Positions 1 to 8,394 of a stretch of DNA of 64,000 bases are shown in pieces. The stretch spans positions 6,382,501 through 6,446,500 of the forward strand of contig NZ_JACHNC010000001.1 in NCBI RefSeq assembly GCF_014205215.1. The letters run 5' to 3'. The position numbers and the translations under genes are program-made. Origin of the DNA: Actinoplanes lobatus. Lineage in GTDB: Bacteria; Actinomycetota; Actinomycetes; Mycobacteriales; Micromonosporaceae. Below the pieces are notes generated by a model, which saw only the letters and a list, made by a program, of their open reading frames with translations, was not told the DNA's origin and ran no database searches. Every line of letters begins with the position of its first letter. Within the stretch, counting starts at the first letter, position 1.

Positions 1-1158
1 ATCAACAACGCGGGCGTACGCTGGGCGCGTCTCATCGGCCGCGCCCCGGCCGTGTTCGCCCTGCTGGTGGTCGTCGTCCTCGGCGCCATCGCGATCCCGT
101 CGTCCCGGCTGCACCTGGCCTTCCCGTCGGACTCCACCGCACCCACCGACACCACCCGACGTAAAGCCGCCGATCTGATCAACGGCGCTTTCGGTGAGGG
201 CCGCCTGGCCCCGATGCTGACCGTGGTCGACGGACGCGGGGTGCCCGAGCAGGAGCGGCCCGCCGCGTACCAGGAGGTGGTCGCCTGGGCCGCCGGGCAC
301 GCCGAGGTCGCCAACGCCCAGCTCGGCGGCATGAACGAGCAGGGGACCGGCGCGCTCATCCTGATCACCCCGAAACACGGGCCGAACGACACCGCCACCG
401 AGGCCCTGCTCGACGACCTGCGCGACACCCAGACCGACATCGAGAAGCAGACCGGTACGAGCATCGGCATCACCGGCCTGACCGCCATCCAGACCGACAC
501 CTCCCAGCGGCTCGCCGACGCCCTGCCGCTCTACCTCGGCGTCGTCATCGGCCTGGCGTTCCTGATCCTGATGGTCGTCTTCCGGTCCATCCTGGTGCCG
601 CTGACCGCCACCCTCGGCTTCCTGCTGTCGGTCGGGGCCACCCTCGGCGCCACCGTCCTGTTCTTCCAGGAAGGCGTGTTCGGGCTCTTCCCCGGCCAGC
701 CGATCATCAGCTTCATCCCGATCTTCCTGATCGGCCTGGTCTTCGGGCTCGCCATGGACTATCAGGTCTTCCTGGTCACCCGCATCCGTGAGGCGCACAT
801 CCACGGCGCCTCCTACCGGGAGGCCGTCGTCGACGGGTTCCGCAACAGCGCCCGCGTCGTCACCGCCGCCGCACTGATCATGACCGCGGTGTTCAGCGGG
901 TTCATGTTCATGGGCGAGCCGATCATCCAGTCGATGGGCTTCGCCCTCTCCGCCGCCGTCCTGTTCGACGCGTTCGTCGTACGCATGTGCCTGATCCCCG
1001 CCCTGATGTATCTGATGGGCGAGCGCGCCTGGTGGCTGCCGAAGTGGCTGGACCGCATCCTGCCGAACATCGACGTCGAGGGCGAAAGCCTCGACCGCCC
1101 GCACCTGGCCGACCAATACCGCCCCACCGACTCCGTCACCGAGCCGGTCCGCGTCTGA
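1..1158 (+). CDS. MMPL-family transporter, C-terminal part (cut by window start)
   Basis: The reading frame is open from base 1, so the gene begins upstream of the window. The visible 385 residues hold one hydrophobic helix near the start (FALLVVVVLGAIAIP), a periplasmic domain of roughly 150 residues, then a block of helices ending in a basic tail. The segment GLVFGLAMDYQVFLVTRIREAH is typical of the last helix bundle of MMPL/YdfJ proteins of the RND superfamily, which export lipids or drugs across the inner membrane. The GTG at 52 is inside the domain and is not the true start. The following hydrolase starts 26 bases downstream on the same strand and may be co-transcribed. Substrate cannot be told from the sequence. 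Confidence 0.9.
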   Translation: MNNAGVRWARLIGRAPAVFALLVVVVLGAIAIPSSRLHLAFPSDSTAPTDTTRRKAADLINGAFGEGRLAPMLTVVDGRGVPEQERPAAYQEVVAWAAGHAEVANAQLGGMNEQGTGALILITPKHGPNDTATEALLDDLRDTQTDIEKQTGTSIGITGLTAIQTDTSQRLADALPLYLGVVIGLAFLILMVVFRSILVPLTATLGFLLSVGATLGATVLFFQEGVFGLFPGQPIISFIPIFLIGLVFGLAMDYQVFLVTRIREAHIHGASYREAVVDGFRNSARVVTAAALIMTAVFSGFMFMGEPIIQSMGFALSAAVLFDAFVVRMCLIPALMYLMGERAWWLPKWLDRILPNIDVEGESLDRPHLADQYRPTDSVTEPVRV

Positions 1159-1184
1159 AATCCCACGGGAAGGGACCCCAGAGG

Positions 1185-2228
1185 ATGACCACCATCGCTG
1201 CCCAGCTGGGCGGAAAGATCACCGGGGTACGGCGTACCCGGGTGGAGGCCTCCCCGCAGTTCGCCGACGGGAAGTTCCGCAACAGCGTGCCCACCAGCAC
1301 CGCCATGGACTTCGCCGCCATCCGCAAAGCCACCGCCGACATGCTGACCGGCGGCCTGGCCCGGCGCCGGCCCCACCAGCCGGTTCCGCTGGTGACCGCG
1401 CCCGCCGCCGACGCTGACGGCCTGCACGTCACCTGGTACGGGCACTCCACCGTCCTGGTCGAGATCGAGGGGCACCGGATCCTGCTCGATCCGGTGTGGA
1501 GCGAACGCTGCTCGCCATCGTCGCTGGCCGGTCCCAAACGGCTGCACGAGCCACCGGTCCCGCTGCCTGAACTGCCCGCCCTGGACGCCGTCGTGATCTC
1601 CCACGACCACTACGACCACCTCGACATGGAGACCGTCCAGAACCTCGCCGGCCTCCAGGCCACCGTGCTGTTCGTGGTGCCGCTCGGGGTGGGCGCACAC
1701 CTGGAACGCTGGGGCGTCCCGCAAACCCGCATCGTCGAGCTGGACTGGAACGAGTCGGCCCGCGTCGGTGACGTCGAACTGACCGCCACCCCGGCACGGC
1801 ACTTCTCCGGCCGCGGCTTCACCCGCGACGAGACCCTCTGGGCGAGCTGGGTGATCAAAGGCCCGTCCCGCCGGGCGTTCTACTCCGGCGACACCGGCTA
1901 CTTTCCCGGCTTCGCCGAGATCGGCGAGCGGCACGGTCCGTTCGACGTCACCATGGTGCAGATCGGGGCGTACGGCGACGCCTGGGCCGACATCCACATG
2001 GTGCCCGAGGACGGTGTCGCCACCCACCTCGACGTCCGCGGCGGCCTGATGATCCCGGTGCACTGGGCGACGTTCACCCTCGCGCCGCACGCCTGGTCCG
2101 AACCCGCCGACCGCACCTGGCGTGAGGCCAAGGCCCGCGACGTCACCCTGGCGATCCCCAAGCCGGGGGAGCGGATCGACGTGGACAATCCACCGGAGAT
2201 CGACCCCTGGTGGCAGCAGATCGCCTGA
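1185..2228 (+). CDS. Metallo-beta-lactamase-fold hydrolase (UlaG/NAPE-PLD-like)
   Basis: This 347-residue protein has the HxHxDH zinc motif at residues 140-145 (HDHYDH), preceded by TWYGHSTVLVEI and LLDPVW. Downstream come ARHFSGRGF, YSGDTGYF and MIPVHWATF, which supply the remaining metal ligands. The pattern matches the beta-lactamase superfamily branch that includes UlaG lactonases and NAPE-PLD-type phosphodiesterases. The start ATG at 1185 follows a purine-rich GGGACCCCAGAGG leader; an upstream in-frame extension would run back into the MMPL gene. It probably sits in one transcript with that gene. The real substrate is unknown; a phosphodiester or lactone hydrolase is the family expectation. 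Confidence 0.88.
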   Translation: MTTIAAQLGGKITGVRRTRVEASPQFADGKFRNSVPTSTAMDFAAIRKATADMLTGGLARRRPHQPVPLVTAPAADADGLHVTWYGHSTVLVEIEGHRILLDPVWSERCSPSSLAGPKRLHEPPVPLPELPALDAVVISHDHYDHLDMETVQNLAGLQATVLFVVPLGVGAHLERWGVPQTRIVELDWNESARVGDVELTATPARHFSGRGFTRDETLWASWVIKGPSRRAFYSGDTGYFPGFAEIGERHGPFDVTMVQIGAYGDAWADIHMVPEDGVATHLDVRGGLMIPVHWATFTLAPHAWSEPADRTWREAKARDVTLAIPKPGERIDVDNPPEIDPWWQQIA

Positions 2229-2330
2229 CCGCGCCTGGCGTAGTGAATCTGAGAACCGGCTGTGGTGGCCTCGGCGAGGGAGCGATTCTGTTTACCGTTC
2301 GAGGCCGCCACCGAAGGAACTCCTCATCAT

Positions 2331-2882
2331 CATGGGCGACGTGGTCACCTCGGAACCCGGCCGGGTGCGCGACTCACTGCTGCCGCTGACCCGGATGCGC
2401 GGGCGGCACGGGGTCTTCACGAGTACTACGTCGGCGCCGAGAACTGGACCGAGGCGGCCGCCGAACTGGACCTGCGGGTGTTGCGCAACGAACGCGTCGA
2501 GATCGCCCACGGCGGCGGGGCCATCGATCTCGCCGGCGTCAACGACATCACCGGCGCCCAGTACGCGCATCCGCCGGACTACGAGAGGACGCTGGCCGGG
2601 CGGGACCAGAGCCGGCCGGTGGTGCTGATGGCGCACCAGCCGGTCGCCGTCCACGACGCCGCCCCGTACGGGGTCGATCTCCAGCTGTCCGGCCACACCC
2701 ACGGTGGTCAGATGTTCCCGTTCGACTACCTGGTCGGGTTGCAACAGCCGGTGGTGTCCGGGTTCGGCGAGGTCGACGGCACACCGGTGTACGTCACCAA
2801 CGGCGCCGGTTTCTGGGGGCCGCCGGTGCGGGTGGGCGCCGACCCCGACATCACCCTGCTCACCCTCCGGTCCACCGCATAG
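2331..2882 (+). pseudogene. Decayed calcineurin-like metallophosphoesterase
   Basis: The 3' part encodes EYYVGAENW, VRVLRNERV-like text, VVLMAHQP and the metal-binding LSGHTHGGQMFP, which are hallmarks of YkuE-type membrane metallophosphoesterases. The preceding piece (GDVVTSEPGRVRDSLLPL, RGRHGVF) lies in another frame from 2331. The two pieces meet around 2410-2425, where the expected VTGNHE metal-binding loop is missing, apart from the HEYY end, because of a short out-of-frame deletion. The N-terminal membrane helices and the first DxH metal motif are also absent upstream. Family members are usually 280-400 residues, and only about 180 codons remain. I read this as a non-functional remnant. 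Confidence 0.8.
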
Positions 2883-2968
2883 ACACCCGGAACCGGGATT
2901 CGCGGCTGATCCCGGGCAGGCGGAACCGCGTGGATTCCCGCACGGCTCGGTATCCGCCGAATCGGCAA

Positions 2969-3667
2969 TCAGCCGGCCGCGTCGAAGAAAAGCGCTCGCA
3001 CGCGCCGTAGCCAGGCCTCCACGGCCGCGCGGTCCGGCTCGTTCGGCAGGGGCGTCGGGGTGGTGTCGAAACGGGACTCGTAGTCGGCCATCGTCCGGCT
3101 GGCCATGTCCACGTCGCCGGCGGCGACCCGCTCGCCGAAGTCGAGGAAGCGCTGCGGATCGTCGAGGCGGATCCGCAGATGGCCGGTGGTGTACAGGTCG
3201 AGGCCATGGACGCACAGGCGCAGAAGATGTCTGGCGTGCTTCGCGGTGCGTTTGCGGGTGTCGGCGGAGAACGAGCCGTCGCCGCGGGCTTCGAGTCGTT
3301 TGAACTGCTGGGTGGCGTACCCGAGATAGGAGTCGCGGACGCGTTTCGCGGACAGGAAGGCGGTGCGGATGCCGATGAGTTCGTCGCCGAGCGGGTGCCG
3401 GGTCTCGTACAGGTCCTCGGGCAGCCACATCAGCTCGGACACCGTCGGGTTGCCGCTGAGGGCGAGGTTGGCGTACCTGCGGGCCTCGTGGAAGGTGGCG
3501 TCCGGCTTCTTCGACACCACGGAATCCTCGGGGAAGGTGAGTCCGTGGAAGGCGGTGGTCGGGGCGGCGAACAGACCGAGCCGGTCGATGTCGGATCCGG
3601 GGCCGGCCAGGCCGTAGGCGGTGGATCCGACGATGCCGGACAACAGGACGTTCGCGGGCTCGATCAT
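2969..3667 (-). CDS. Nucleotidyltransferase-domain protein (YcgL/COG3541-like)
   Basis: The 232-residue product begins with the minimal nucleotidyltransferase signature: GIVGSTAYGLAGPGSDIDRLGLF at residues 10-32, with GS followed by the catalytic DxD (DID). A helical C-terminal region follows, with NPTVSELMWLP and a stretch YATQQFKRLE typical of predicted nucleotidyltransferases of the COG3541 group. Family members transfer nucleotides to unknown acceptors. An upstream in-frame extension exists but would run into the decayed esterase gene; the ATG at 3667 fits the family N-terminus. It lies 53 bases downstream of that pseudogene on the same strand. Confidence 0.8.
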   Translation of the reverse strand: MIEPANVLLSGIVGSTAYGLAGPGSDIDRLGLFAAPTTAFHGLTFPEDSVVSKKPDATFHEARRYANLALSGNPTVSELMWLPEDLYETRHPLGDELIGIRTAFLSAKRVRDSYLGYATQQFKRLEARGDGSFSADTRKRTAKHARHLLRLCVHGLDLYTTGHLRIRLDDPQRFLDFGERVAAGDVDMASRTMADYESRFDTTPTPLPNEPDRAAVEAWLRRVRALFFDAAG

Positions 3668-3720
3668 GACCGCATCCTTCCGCCCGAGCAGGTCATCGGG
3701 CAACGCGAATTCGCGGCTGA

Positions 3721-4561
3721 TCAGCACTGACCGTCGGCGAGCACGTAATGGTTCGGGCCGGTTCGGCGCAACGTGTGGAAGACGAAGGTGTTCCACAGGC
3801 CCATCGCCTGGCCGGAGCCGTTGGCGAACGTGTTGCCACCGGACTGCGTGGCCCGCCCGGCGACCGTGTGCGCATAGTTGCTGGCGGTGAAACATGGCTG
3901 CGATGTGCTCGGCGACGTCGACACCGACGGTGTGGGTGACGGCGGTGTGGTGCCGCTGGGCAGGCCCCACGACTGGGCGATGTAGTACGACGAGCAGATC
4001 GAGGCGAGGTAGTACGAGCCGGTCGTGCCGCACTGGTTCTCGGCGCTGCCCGGAGCGACCGGCGTGCCGTGCCCGATGCCCTGCACCCGGTAGAGCGCCA
4101 CGGCGTCCTGGTAGTACTCGACAGTGGTGGAGCCCGGCAGCGTCGCCGTCGAGGTCGCGGTCTGCGGGACGCCCCACACGTTCGTCCACTGGTCACGCAG
4201 TTCGGTGGCGTTCGCGGGCACTACGGTGGTGTCGACAGCGCGTTGTTCGACGAGGTCTGTTCGGGAAGACGACGGCCGCCCGGTAGAGGTCGGCGTACTT
4301 GGGCCAGCCGGAGTGGCTGTAGTAGTCCTGGGCGCTCTGGGTGCATCCGTGCAGCGCCACCACCAGCGGGCGGCCGGCGGGCAGCCCGGTCGGCACGTAG
4401 AAGTACATGCGCAGGGCGCCCGGGTTGCTGCCGAACGAGCCGACCTGGGTGAGCGTGGCGGCCGCGCTGGCGGGGGAGACGGGGGAGAGCGGAGACAGGG
4501 CGAAACTGGCGACGGTCAGCACCGCGACGAGCAGCACCGACCCCAATCTGCGGGGATTCAT
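3721..4561 (-). pseudogene. Broken secreted PHB-depolymerase/feruloyl-esterase-type enzyme
   Basis: The 5' part, from ATG at 4561, encodes a signal peptide (MNPRRLGSVLLVAVLTVASF...ASAA) and the start of an esterase domain with the oxyanion motif VVALHGCTQ and DLYRAAVVFP. A one-base frameshift near 4264 switches frame to PEQTSSNNA. Several hundred bases are then missing, including the GxSxG nucleophile. The 3' part (from about 4221) resumes with ELRDQWTNVWG, retains the catalytic-His-like GIGHGTPVAP, and ends in a Pro/Ser/Thr linker plus a C-terminal binding module (CFTASNYAHTVAGRA...YYVLADGQC-like). Intact relatives are secreted polyester or feruloyl esterases of over 400 residues. With a frameshift and no nucleophile this copy cannot be active. 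Confidence 0.85.
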
Positions 4562-4629
4562 GCTCGCGAACGTTGCGATCCTGTGAACCAGGCCGGAACG
4601 TGTGCGATCGCCACAACCCGTCATTCATC

Positions 4630-4635
4630 TATGTT
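4630..4635 (+). promoter_or_regulatory. -10 element (TATGTT), likely leaderless start of the nitroreductase gene
   Basis: TATGTT fits the actinobacterial TANNNT -10 consensus and ends eight bases before the ATG at 4644. There is no ribosome binding site. This geometry would place transcription start at or beside the start codon. No clear -35 box is seen. Confidence 0.45.
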
Positions 4636-4643
4636 GATGCGCT

Positions 4644-5309
4644 ATGGATGTGTACGAAGCGGTGCGCAGCCGCCGGTCGGTGCGGGCGTTCAGCGACGAG
4701 CCGGTGCCCAGGGACGTGCTTGTCCGGGTGCTGGCCGCGGCGGCGCGGGCACCGTCGAGCGGCAACCTCCAGCCGTGGCATCTGTACGTCCTGACCGGCG
4801 AGCCCCTGGCCGAGCTGAAACGGCGGGCGACAGCCCGGGCCCGGGCGGGGGATCCGGGCGATGAGCAGGACTACCCGATGTACCCGGCCGACATGGTGGC
4901 GCCGTACCGGGACCGGTTCGCGGCCGCCGCCGCCCAGCGCTATGAGGCGCTGGGCGTCGACCGCGACGACCCGGACCGCCCGATGCGGATCGCCGCGCTC
5001 AACACGGCGGCGTTCGGGGCTCCGGTCGTCCTGTTCTGCTATCTCGACCGCACGATGGGGCCGGGCCAGTGGGCGGACGCGGGAATGTACCTCCAGACGG
5101 TCATGCTGCTGCTGCGAGCCGAAGGGCTGCACAGCTGCCCGCAGGTGATGTGGACGATGTACCGCGAGACCGTCAGCCGGATCGTCGGCGCCCCGGACGG
5201 ACTGTCACTGCTCTGCGGCGTCTCGGTGGGCTTCGAGGATCCCGGCGTGCCGCCCCTGCGCACGGGGCGGGCCGACATGGGCGAGACGGTCCGTTTCGTG
5301 GGCTGGTGA
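4644..5309 (+). CDS. Nitroreductase family protein
   Basis: The 221-residue protein starts with SRRSVRAFSDEPVP and continues with AARAPSSGNLQPWHLYVLTG, the two FMN-contact segments of the nitroreductase fold. The C-terminal part has MLLLRAEGLHSCPQ and GVSVGFED, also typical. Such enzymes are cytoplasmic FMN flavoproteins that reduce nitro compounds, quinones or similar acceptors with NAD(P)H. The gene is transcribed alone and ends ten bases from the convergent DUF899 gene. Its physiological substrate cannot be predicted. Confidence 0.88.
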   Translation: MDVYEAVRSRRSVRAFSDEPVPRDVLVRVLAAAARAPSSGNLQPWHLYVLTGEPLAELKRRATARARAGDPGDEQDYPMYPADMVAPYRDRFAAAAAQRYEALGVDRDDPDRPMRIAALNTAAFGAPVVLFCYLDRTMGPGQWADAGMYLQTVMLLLRAEGLHSCPQVMWTMYRETVSRIVGAPDGLSLLCGVSVGFEDPGVPPLRTGRADMGETVRFVGW

Positions 5310-5319
5310 TCAGGGCGGC

Positions 5320-6081
5320 TCAGTGGCAGTGGCCGTCGCGGCCGAGGGTGGCCTCCGCGGTCACGCCGGGCCGGGTCCACTGCGCCGTGGGACGGCTCGC
5401 CGGACCCCACGACGGCGTGCCGTCCTCCTCCGTGCGCCAGTACCAGCACGGATGACGCCCCTCGGGGCGGCCGTCGGGCTGGTCCTCCCACGCCTCGCCA
5501 CGCCCGTACGCCGTCATGTCGAGCAGCGCGAACGTCGGATTCGTCACCTCGTTGCCGCGCCCGGTGGTGGCGTAGGTGAGGAACGTCCGGTCGCCGTCGC
5601 GCAGGTAGGCGGTGAGATAGCCCATCTCGCCGCCGGCCGGGCCGTCCACACCGCGCACCGAATACCACGGTTGCGTGTACCCCATGAACGCGGTGAACGC
5701 CGCCACCTCCGGCCAGCGCCCGGTGGTCACCACCGCGAACGAGACCCCGCGCGCGTTGAGGTAGGCCGCGTCCCGCAGATGCCAGGCGGCGTTCGTGCAG
5801 CCTTCGCACTGCCCCTGGTGCGGCGCGCCGTCGTACCACATGTGTTTGTAGACGACGAGTTCGTCGCGGCCCTGAAACAGATCGATGAACGGCATCGGTC
5901 CGCCGGGCCCGGTGACCTCGACCGTACCGTCGAATTCCACCATCGGAAGCCGGCGGCGGGCCGCCGCGATCGCGTCGCCCTCCCGGGTGTGCGCCTTCTC
6001 CCGGACCAGGAGCTCGTCGCGCGCGGCCTGCCAGGTGGCCAGGTCGGCGACGGCGGGAAAGCCGGGCTTGGTGTCGGTCAC
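5320..6081 (-). CDS. DUF899 thioredoxin-fold family protein
   Basis: The 253-residue protein has the DUF899 pattern: an N-terminal AARDELLVREKAHTREGDAIAAARRRLPMV, then LFQGRDELVVYKHMWYDG and QCEGCTNAAWHL with a CxxC, and FTAFMGYTQPWYSVRG. The family has a thioredoxin-like fold and is usually annotated only by domain number. The GTG start at 6079-6081 is supported by GGAGG five bases upstream. An imperfect dyad, AGAGT-N9-ACTCT around 6091-6109, lies just upstream and could be an operator. No partner gene is adjacent. Redox function is an inference from the fold. Confidence 0.85.
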   Translation of the reverse strand: MTDTKPGFPAVADLATWQAARDELLVREKAHTREGDAIAAARRRLPMVEFDGTVEVTGPGGPMPFIDLFQGRDELVVYKHMWYDGAPHQGQCEGCTNAAWHLRDAAYLNARGVSFAVVTTGRWPEVAAFTAFMGYTQPWYSVRGVDGPAGGEMGYLTAYLRDGDRTFLTYATTGRGNEVTNPTFALLDMTAYGRGEAWEDQPDGRPEGRHPCWYWRTEEDGTPSWGPASRPTAQWTRPGVTAEATLGRDGHCH

Positions 6082-6484
6082 GGTTACCTCCAGAGTCAGT
6101 GGGTCACTCTGATAGACCGACGGTCGAACCCAAACTCATCGGTACGCGTGCCGCGCGCTTGCGGGGACCCCGGTCCCGCGAATCGTCACGGAGCATGGAA
6201 GATCGAATATGGATTGGTCGCTATTACGCGTGAACATGCGATCAAGGAATAGTGCGGACCGGCCGAATGAGTGAGCCGTCCGGGGACGGTTCCGGAGTGG
6301 ACCCGGCCTGGCGCGATCTGATCAGTTCGCGGTCGGGACACATCGGACGGAGTGTGCTCGGCCGTGTCGGCGAGAGGGCCACCCGGTAGGGCGAGCCTGC
6401 TTCCGGCACGTTGTGCGCCGCTCCGGGGGGCCGCTAGCTTCCAGACTCAGTAACCGCGACTGGTGAAATGGGGCGGCCAGCGGA
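6082..6484. other. Intergenic region between DUF899 gene and the GTPase operon
   Basis: About 400 bases hold no convincing gene. It must contain the promoters for two diverging transcripts. Near 6091-6109 there is an AGAGT/ACTCT dyad close to the DUF899 start. Near 6435-6446 is TAGCTTCCAGAC, a 12-base string that recurs exactly upstream of the Ppx/GppA gene at 22249-22260 and includes a possible TANNNT -10 element (TAGCTT). Confidence 0.5.
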
Positions 6485-6673
6485 ATGAGCAGATCCGGCG
6501 GTAAGGAATCCTCGATCAACAAGGTGATCCAGGAACTGGCGAAATGTGATGTCGCCGGACTTCGTGGCGATTCGCGGGACGCGGTCGCGGAGCTGAAAGA
6601 CGTCGTCGACCGGATCTCCCGGATCCGGCGGGGCGAGATCCGGATCGTCGCCGCCGGGCGGTGGCGTCGATGA
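6485..6673 (+). CDS. Small protein: N-terminal segment of split dynamin-like GTPase
   Basis: This 62-residue frame encodes a helical leader (NKVIQELAKCD...ELKDVVDRISRIRRGEI) followed by IRIVAAGRWRR. That is exactly how the first beta strand and the opening of a Walker A loop look in bacterial dynamin-like GTPases (RIVVAGR...GKST). The frame ends at TGA 6671-6673. The ATG of the next frame, at 6670, overlaps this stop as ATGA, and the next frame continues with MKSTTLALLLG. The break therefore falls inside the P-loop. It could be a real frameshift mutation, a programmed -1 shift, or two coupled polypeptides. The start at 6485 has no strong ribosome binding site. Confidence 0.6.
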   Translation: MSRSGGKESSINKVIQELAKCDVAGLRGDSRDAVAELKDVVDRISRIRRGEIRIVAAGRWRR

Positions 6674-8394
6674 AGTCCACCACCTTGGCGTTGCTGTTGG
6701 GCCGCCGCTCCGTGTTGCGGATCGGGACGGGATCGGTGACCGCCGCCCCGACCGAGTTGCGGCTGGTCCAGGGCGACAGGCCGACCGGGGCCGGTAGCGT
6801 GCAGATGCTCACCGAGACCGAGGCCACCGCGCGGGCCCGCGACCTGCTCGGCCTCGGCGTGGACGACACACGGACCCTGACCGAACTGGCCACGGTGGAC
6901 CACCGCAATCAGCCGCTCCTGGCCGGGATGGTGCACAGTGCGGAGCTCTTCGGGTTCGGGACCCGGCACGATCTGGAGACCTATCTGACCAGCTGCGAGA
7001 AGGCCGGCGGCGACCGGATCGGCGATTTCGGCGCTCCGCTGATCCAGCGGATCGAGATCGACGTTCCGGTCCCGGCCGAGGTCTGGGATCTGTCCTGGGC
7101 CAGGGGCCGGGCGGTGACGCTCGTGGATCTGCCCGGTACCGGTGAGGGCCGGGCGCTGGAGAACCTGTTCCGGGACCGGCAGCAGGAACTCGCCCACATC
7201 GCGCTGAACATCGTGGCGGTCACCGGCGGTTCGTCGTTCACCCCGCCGGTGTTGCGCGGCTCGCCGAACTGCGTGTTCGTCGCCACCAAGATCGACCGGG
7301 TGGAGCAGCCGGAGCACCCCAACGAGGTACGGACCATCGAGGCGGCCGTCGCGGAGTGTCTCGCCGAATGGCGGATCGGCTCCCGGCGGGCCAGGGTCGC
7401 CGCGGTCAGCGGCATGTGGGCGTTCGCCGACGAGGCGTCCTGGCGGGAGTTCGATCCGGAGAATCCCACATGGCACGAGGCGCAGGCCAAACGGGCGGCG
7501 TGGGCCGCGGCCGGATGGAGCGACCCGGGTGCGACCGCCGGAGAGTTCCGTGCGGCTGTCGAGGCGGCCCTGGCCGACGGCGGTTCCCGGCGTCTGCGCG
7601 ACCTGATCGAGGAACTCGCCGATCCCGGCGACGCGCGGATCGACGAGATGGAGGAGCAGCGGCTGCTGGCCCGCGCCGACGAGCTGATCGAGCAGGTGCT
7701 CGCGGGGGACGCGGCGACGGTGATCGGCGACGTCGTGGTCCTGCTGGACCGGTCGGAGAAGGACCCCGAACCGGTCTACGACCTGCGCCGCGTCGCTGAG
7801 GAGCACGCCGTCACGGCGATCTACGACCGCCCGGAGTGGGAGACGATCCGCCGGTTGTTCCGTGCCGACGGATCGCTGCGGGTGCCGCTGGAGGATGTTC
7901 GCACGCTCCTCGCGGCCATTGACCTGGGCGAGGTCGCCGGCGCCGTGATCCGCGACGCGACCACCGAGATGGACGACGTCCTGCGTGACTGGGCACGGCC
8001 GTACCTCGATGCGGTGCACGCCGACGCCGGGCAGCTCAGCGGGACTCGGGCGGGGAAGACGACCGGTGACCCGGCCGGCCGTTTCGTGGAGCTGTCGCGG
8101 GGGCTGTTCCGGGTCCTGACCGACAGCAGACGGGTGGACCTCGGTGACGGCCGTGCCCCGGCCCCGTCGAGCTTCACCTTCCAGCAGGTCGCCAGGGTCC
8201 GTGACGAGCTGGCGTTGCTGCTGGCGCGGATTCTCATCGACCTGCTCAAACCGGCGACCGAACTCGCCCGCACCGAGGTGCACGACGCACTGAGCAAGCC
8301 GGCCGCCCGGGGCGCCGCCGACACGGTGCAGCGCCAGCTCCGCCGGGTCCAGACCACGCTGCGGACGATGGCCCCGAGGCGGGCGTCGACATGA
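6670..8394 (+). CDS. Dynamin-like GTPase, main part (SrfC-like)
   Basis: The 574-residue product starts in the middle of the P-loop (MKSTTLALLLG), followed by VTAAPTEL (switch I-like), VTLVDLPGTGEG at residues 150-160 (G3, DxxG) and FVATKIDRV at 204-211 (G4, TKxD). The remaining 350 residues are helical, as in dynamin-like large GTPases that remodel membranes. The family resembles SrfC-type proteins that pair with SrfB-type ATPases. The canonical Walker A glycine before Lys-Ser is replaced by Met, and the start of the loop is encoded in the preceding frame. A GTG at 6661 is an alternative start. The gene overlaps the next one by ATGA at 8391-8394. Confidence 0.75.
   Translation: MKSTTLALLLGRRSVLRIGTGSVTAAPTELRLVQGDRPTGAGSVQMLTETEATARARDLLGLGVDDTRTLTELATVDHRNQPLLAGMVHSAELFGFGTRHDLETYLTSCEKAGGDRIGDFGAPLIQRIEIDVPVPAEVWDLSWARGRAVTLVDLPGTGEGRALENLFRDRQQELAHIALNIVAVTGGSSFTPPVLRGSPNCVFVATKIDRVEQPEHPNEVRTIEAAVAECLAEWRIGSRRARVAAVSGMWAFADEASWREFDPENPTWHEAQAKRAAWAAAGWSDPGATAGEFRAAVEAALADGGSRRLRDLIEELADPGDARIDEMEEQRLLARADELIEQVLAGDAATVIGDVVVLLDRSEKDPEPVYDLRRVAEEHAVTAIYDRPEWETIRRLFRADGSLRVPLEDVRTLLAAIDLGEVAGAVIRDATTEMDDVLRDWARPYLDAVHADAGQLSGTRAGKTTGDPAGRFVELSRGLFRVLTDSRRVDLGDGRAPAPSSFTFQQVARVRDELALLLARILIDLLKPATELARTEVHDALSKPAARGAADTVQRQLRRVQTTLRTMAPRRAST

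Noticed and set aside
813..2090. A 425-codon open frame on the minus strand opposite the MMPL and hydrolase genes
   Set aside because: Antisense shadow of two well-supported genes; low-complexity Arg/Gly/His-rich product, no domain and no ribosome binding site.
6322..8283. A 653-codon minus-strand frame opposite the dynamin-like GTPase
   Set aside because: Opposite a gene with clear GTPase motifs; composition is typical of high-GC antisense frames and nothing matches a family.
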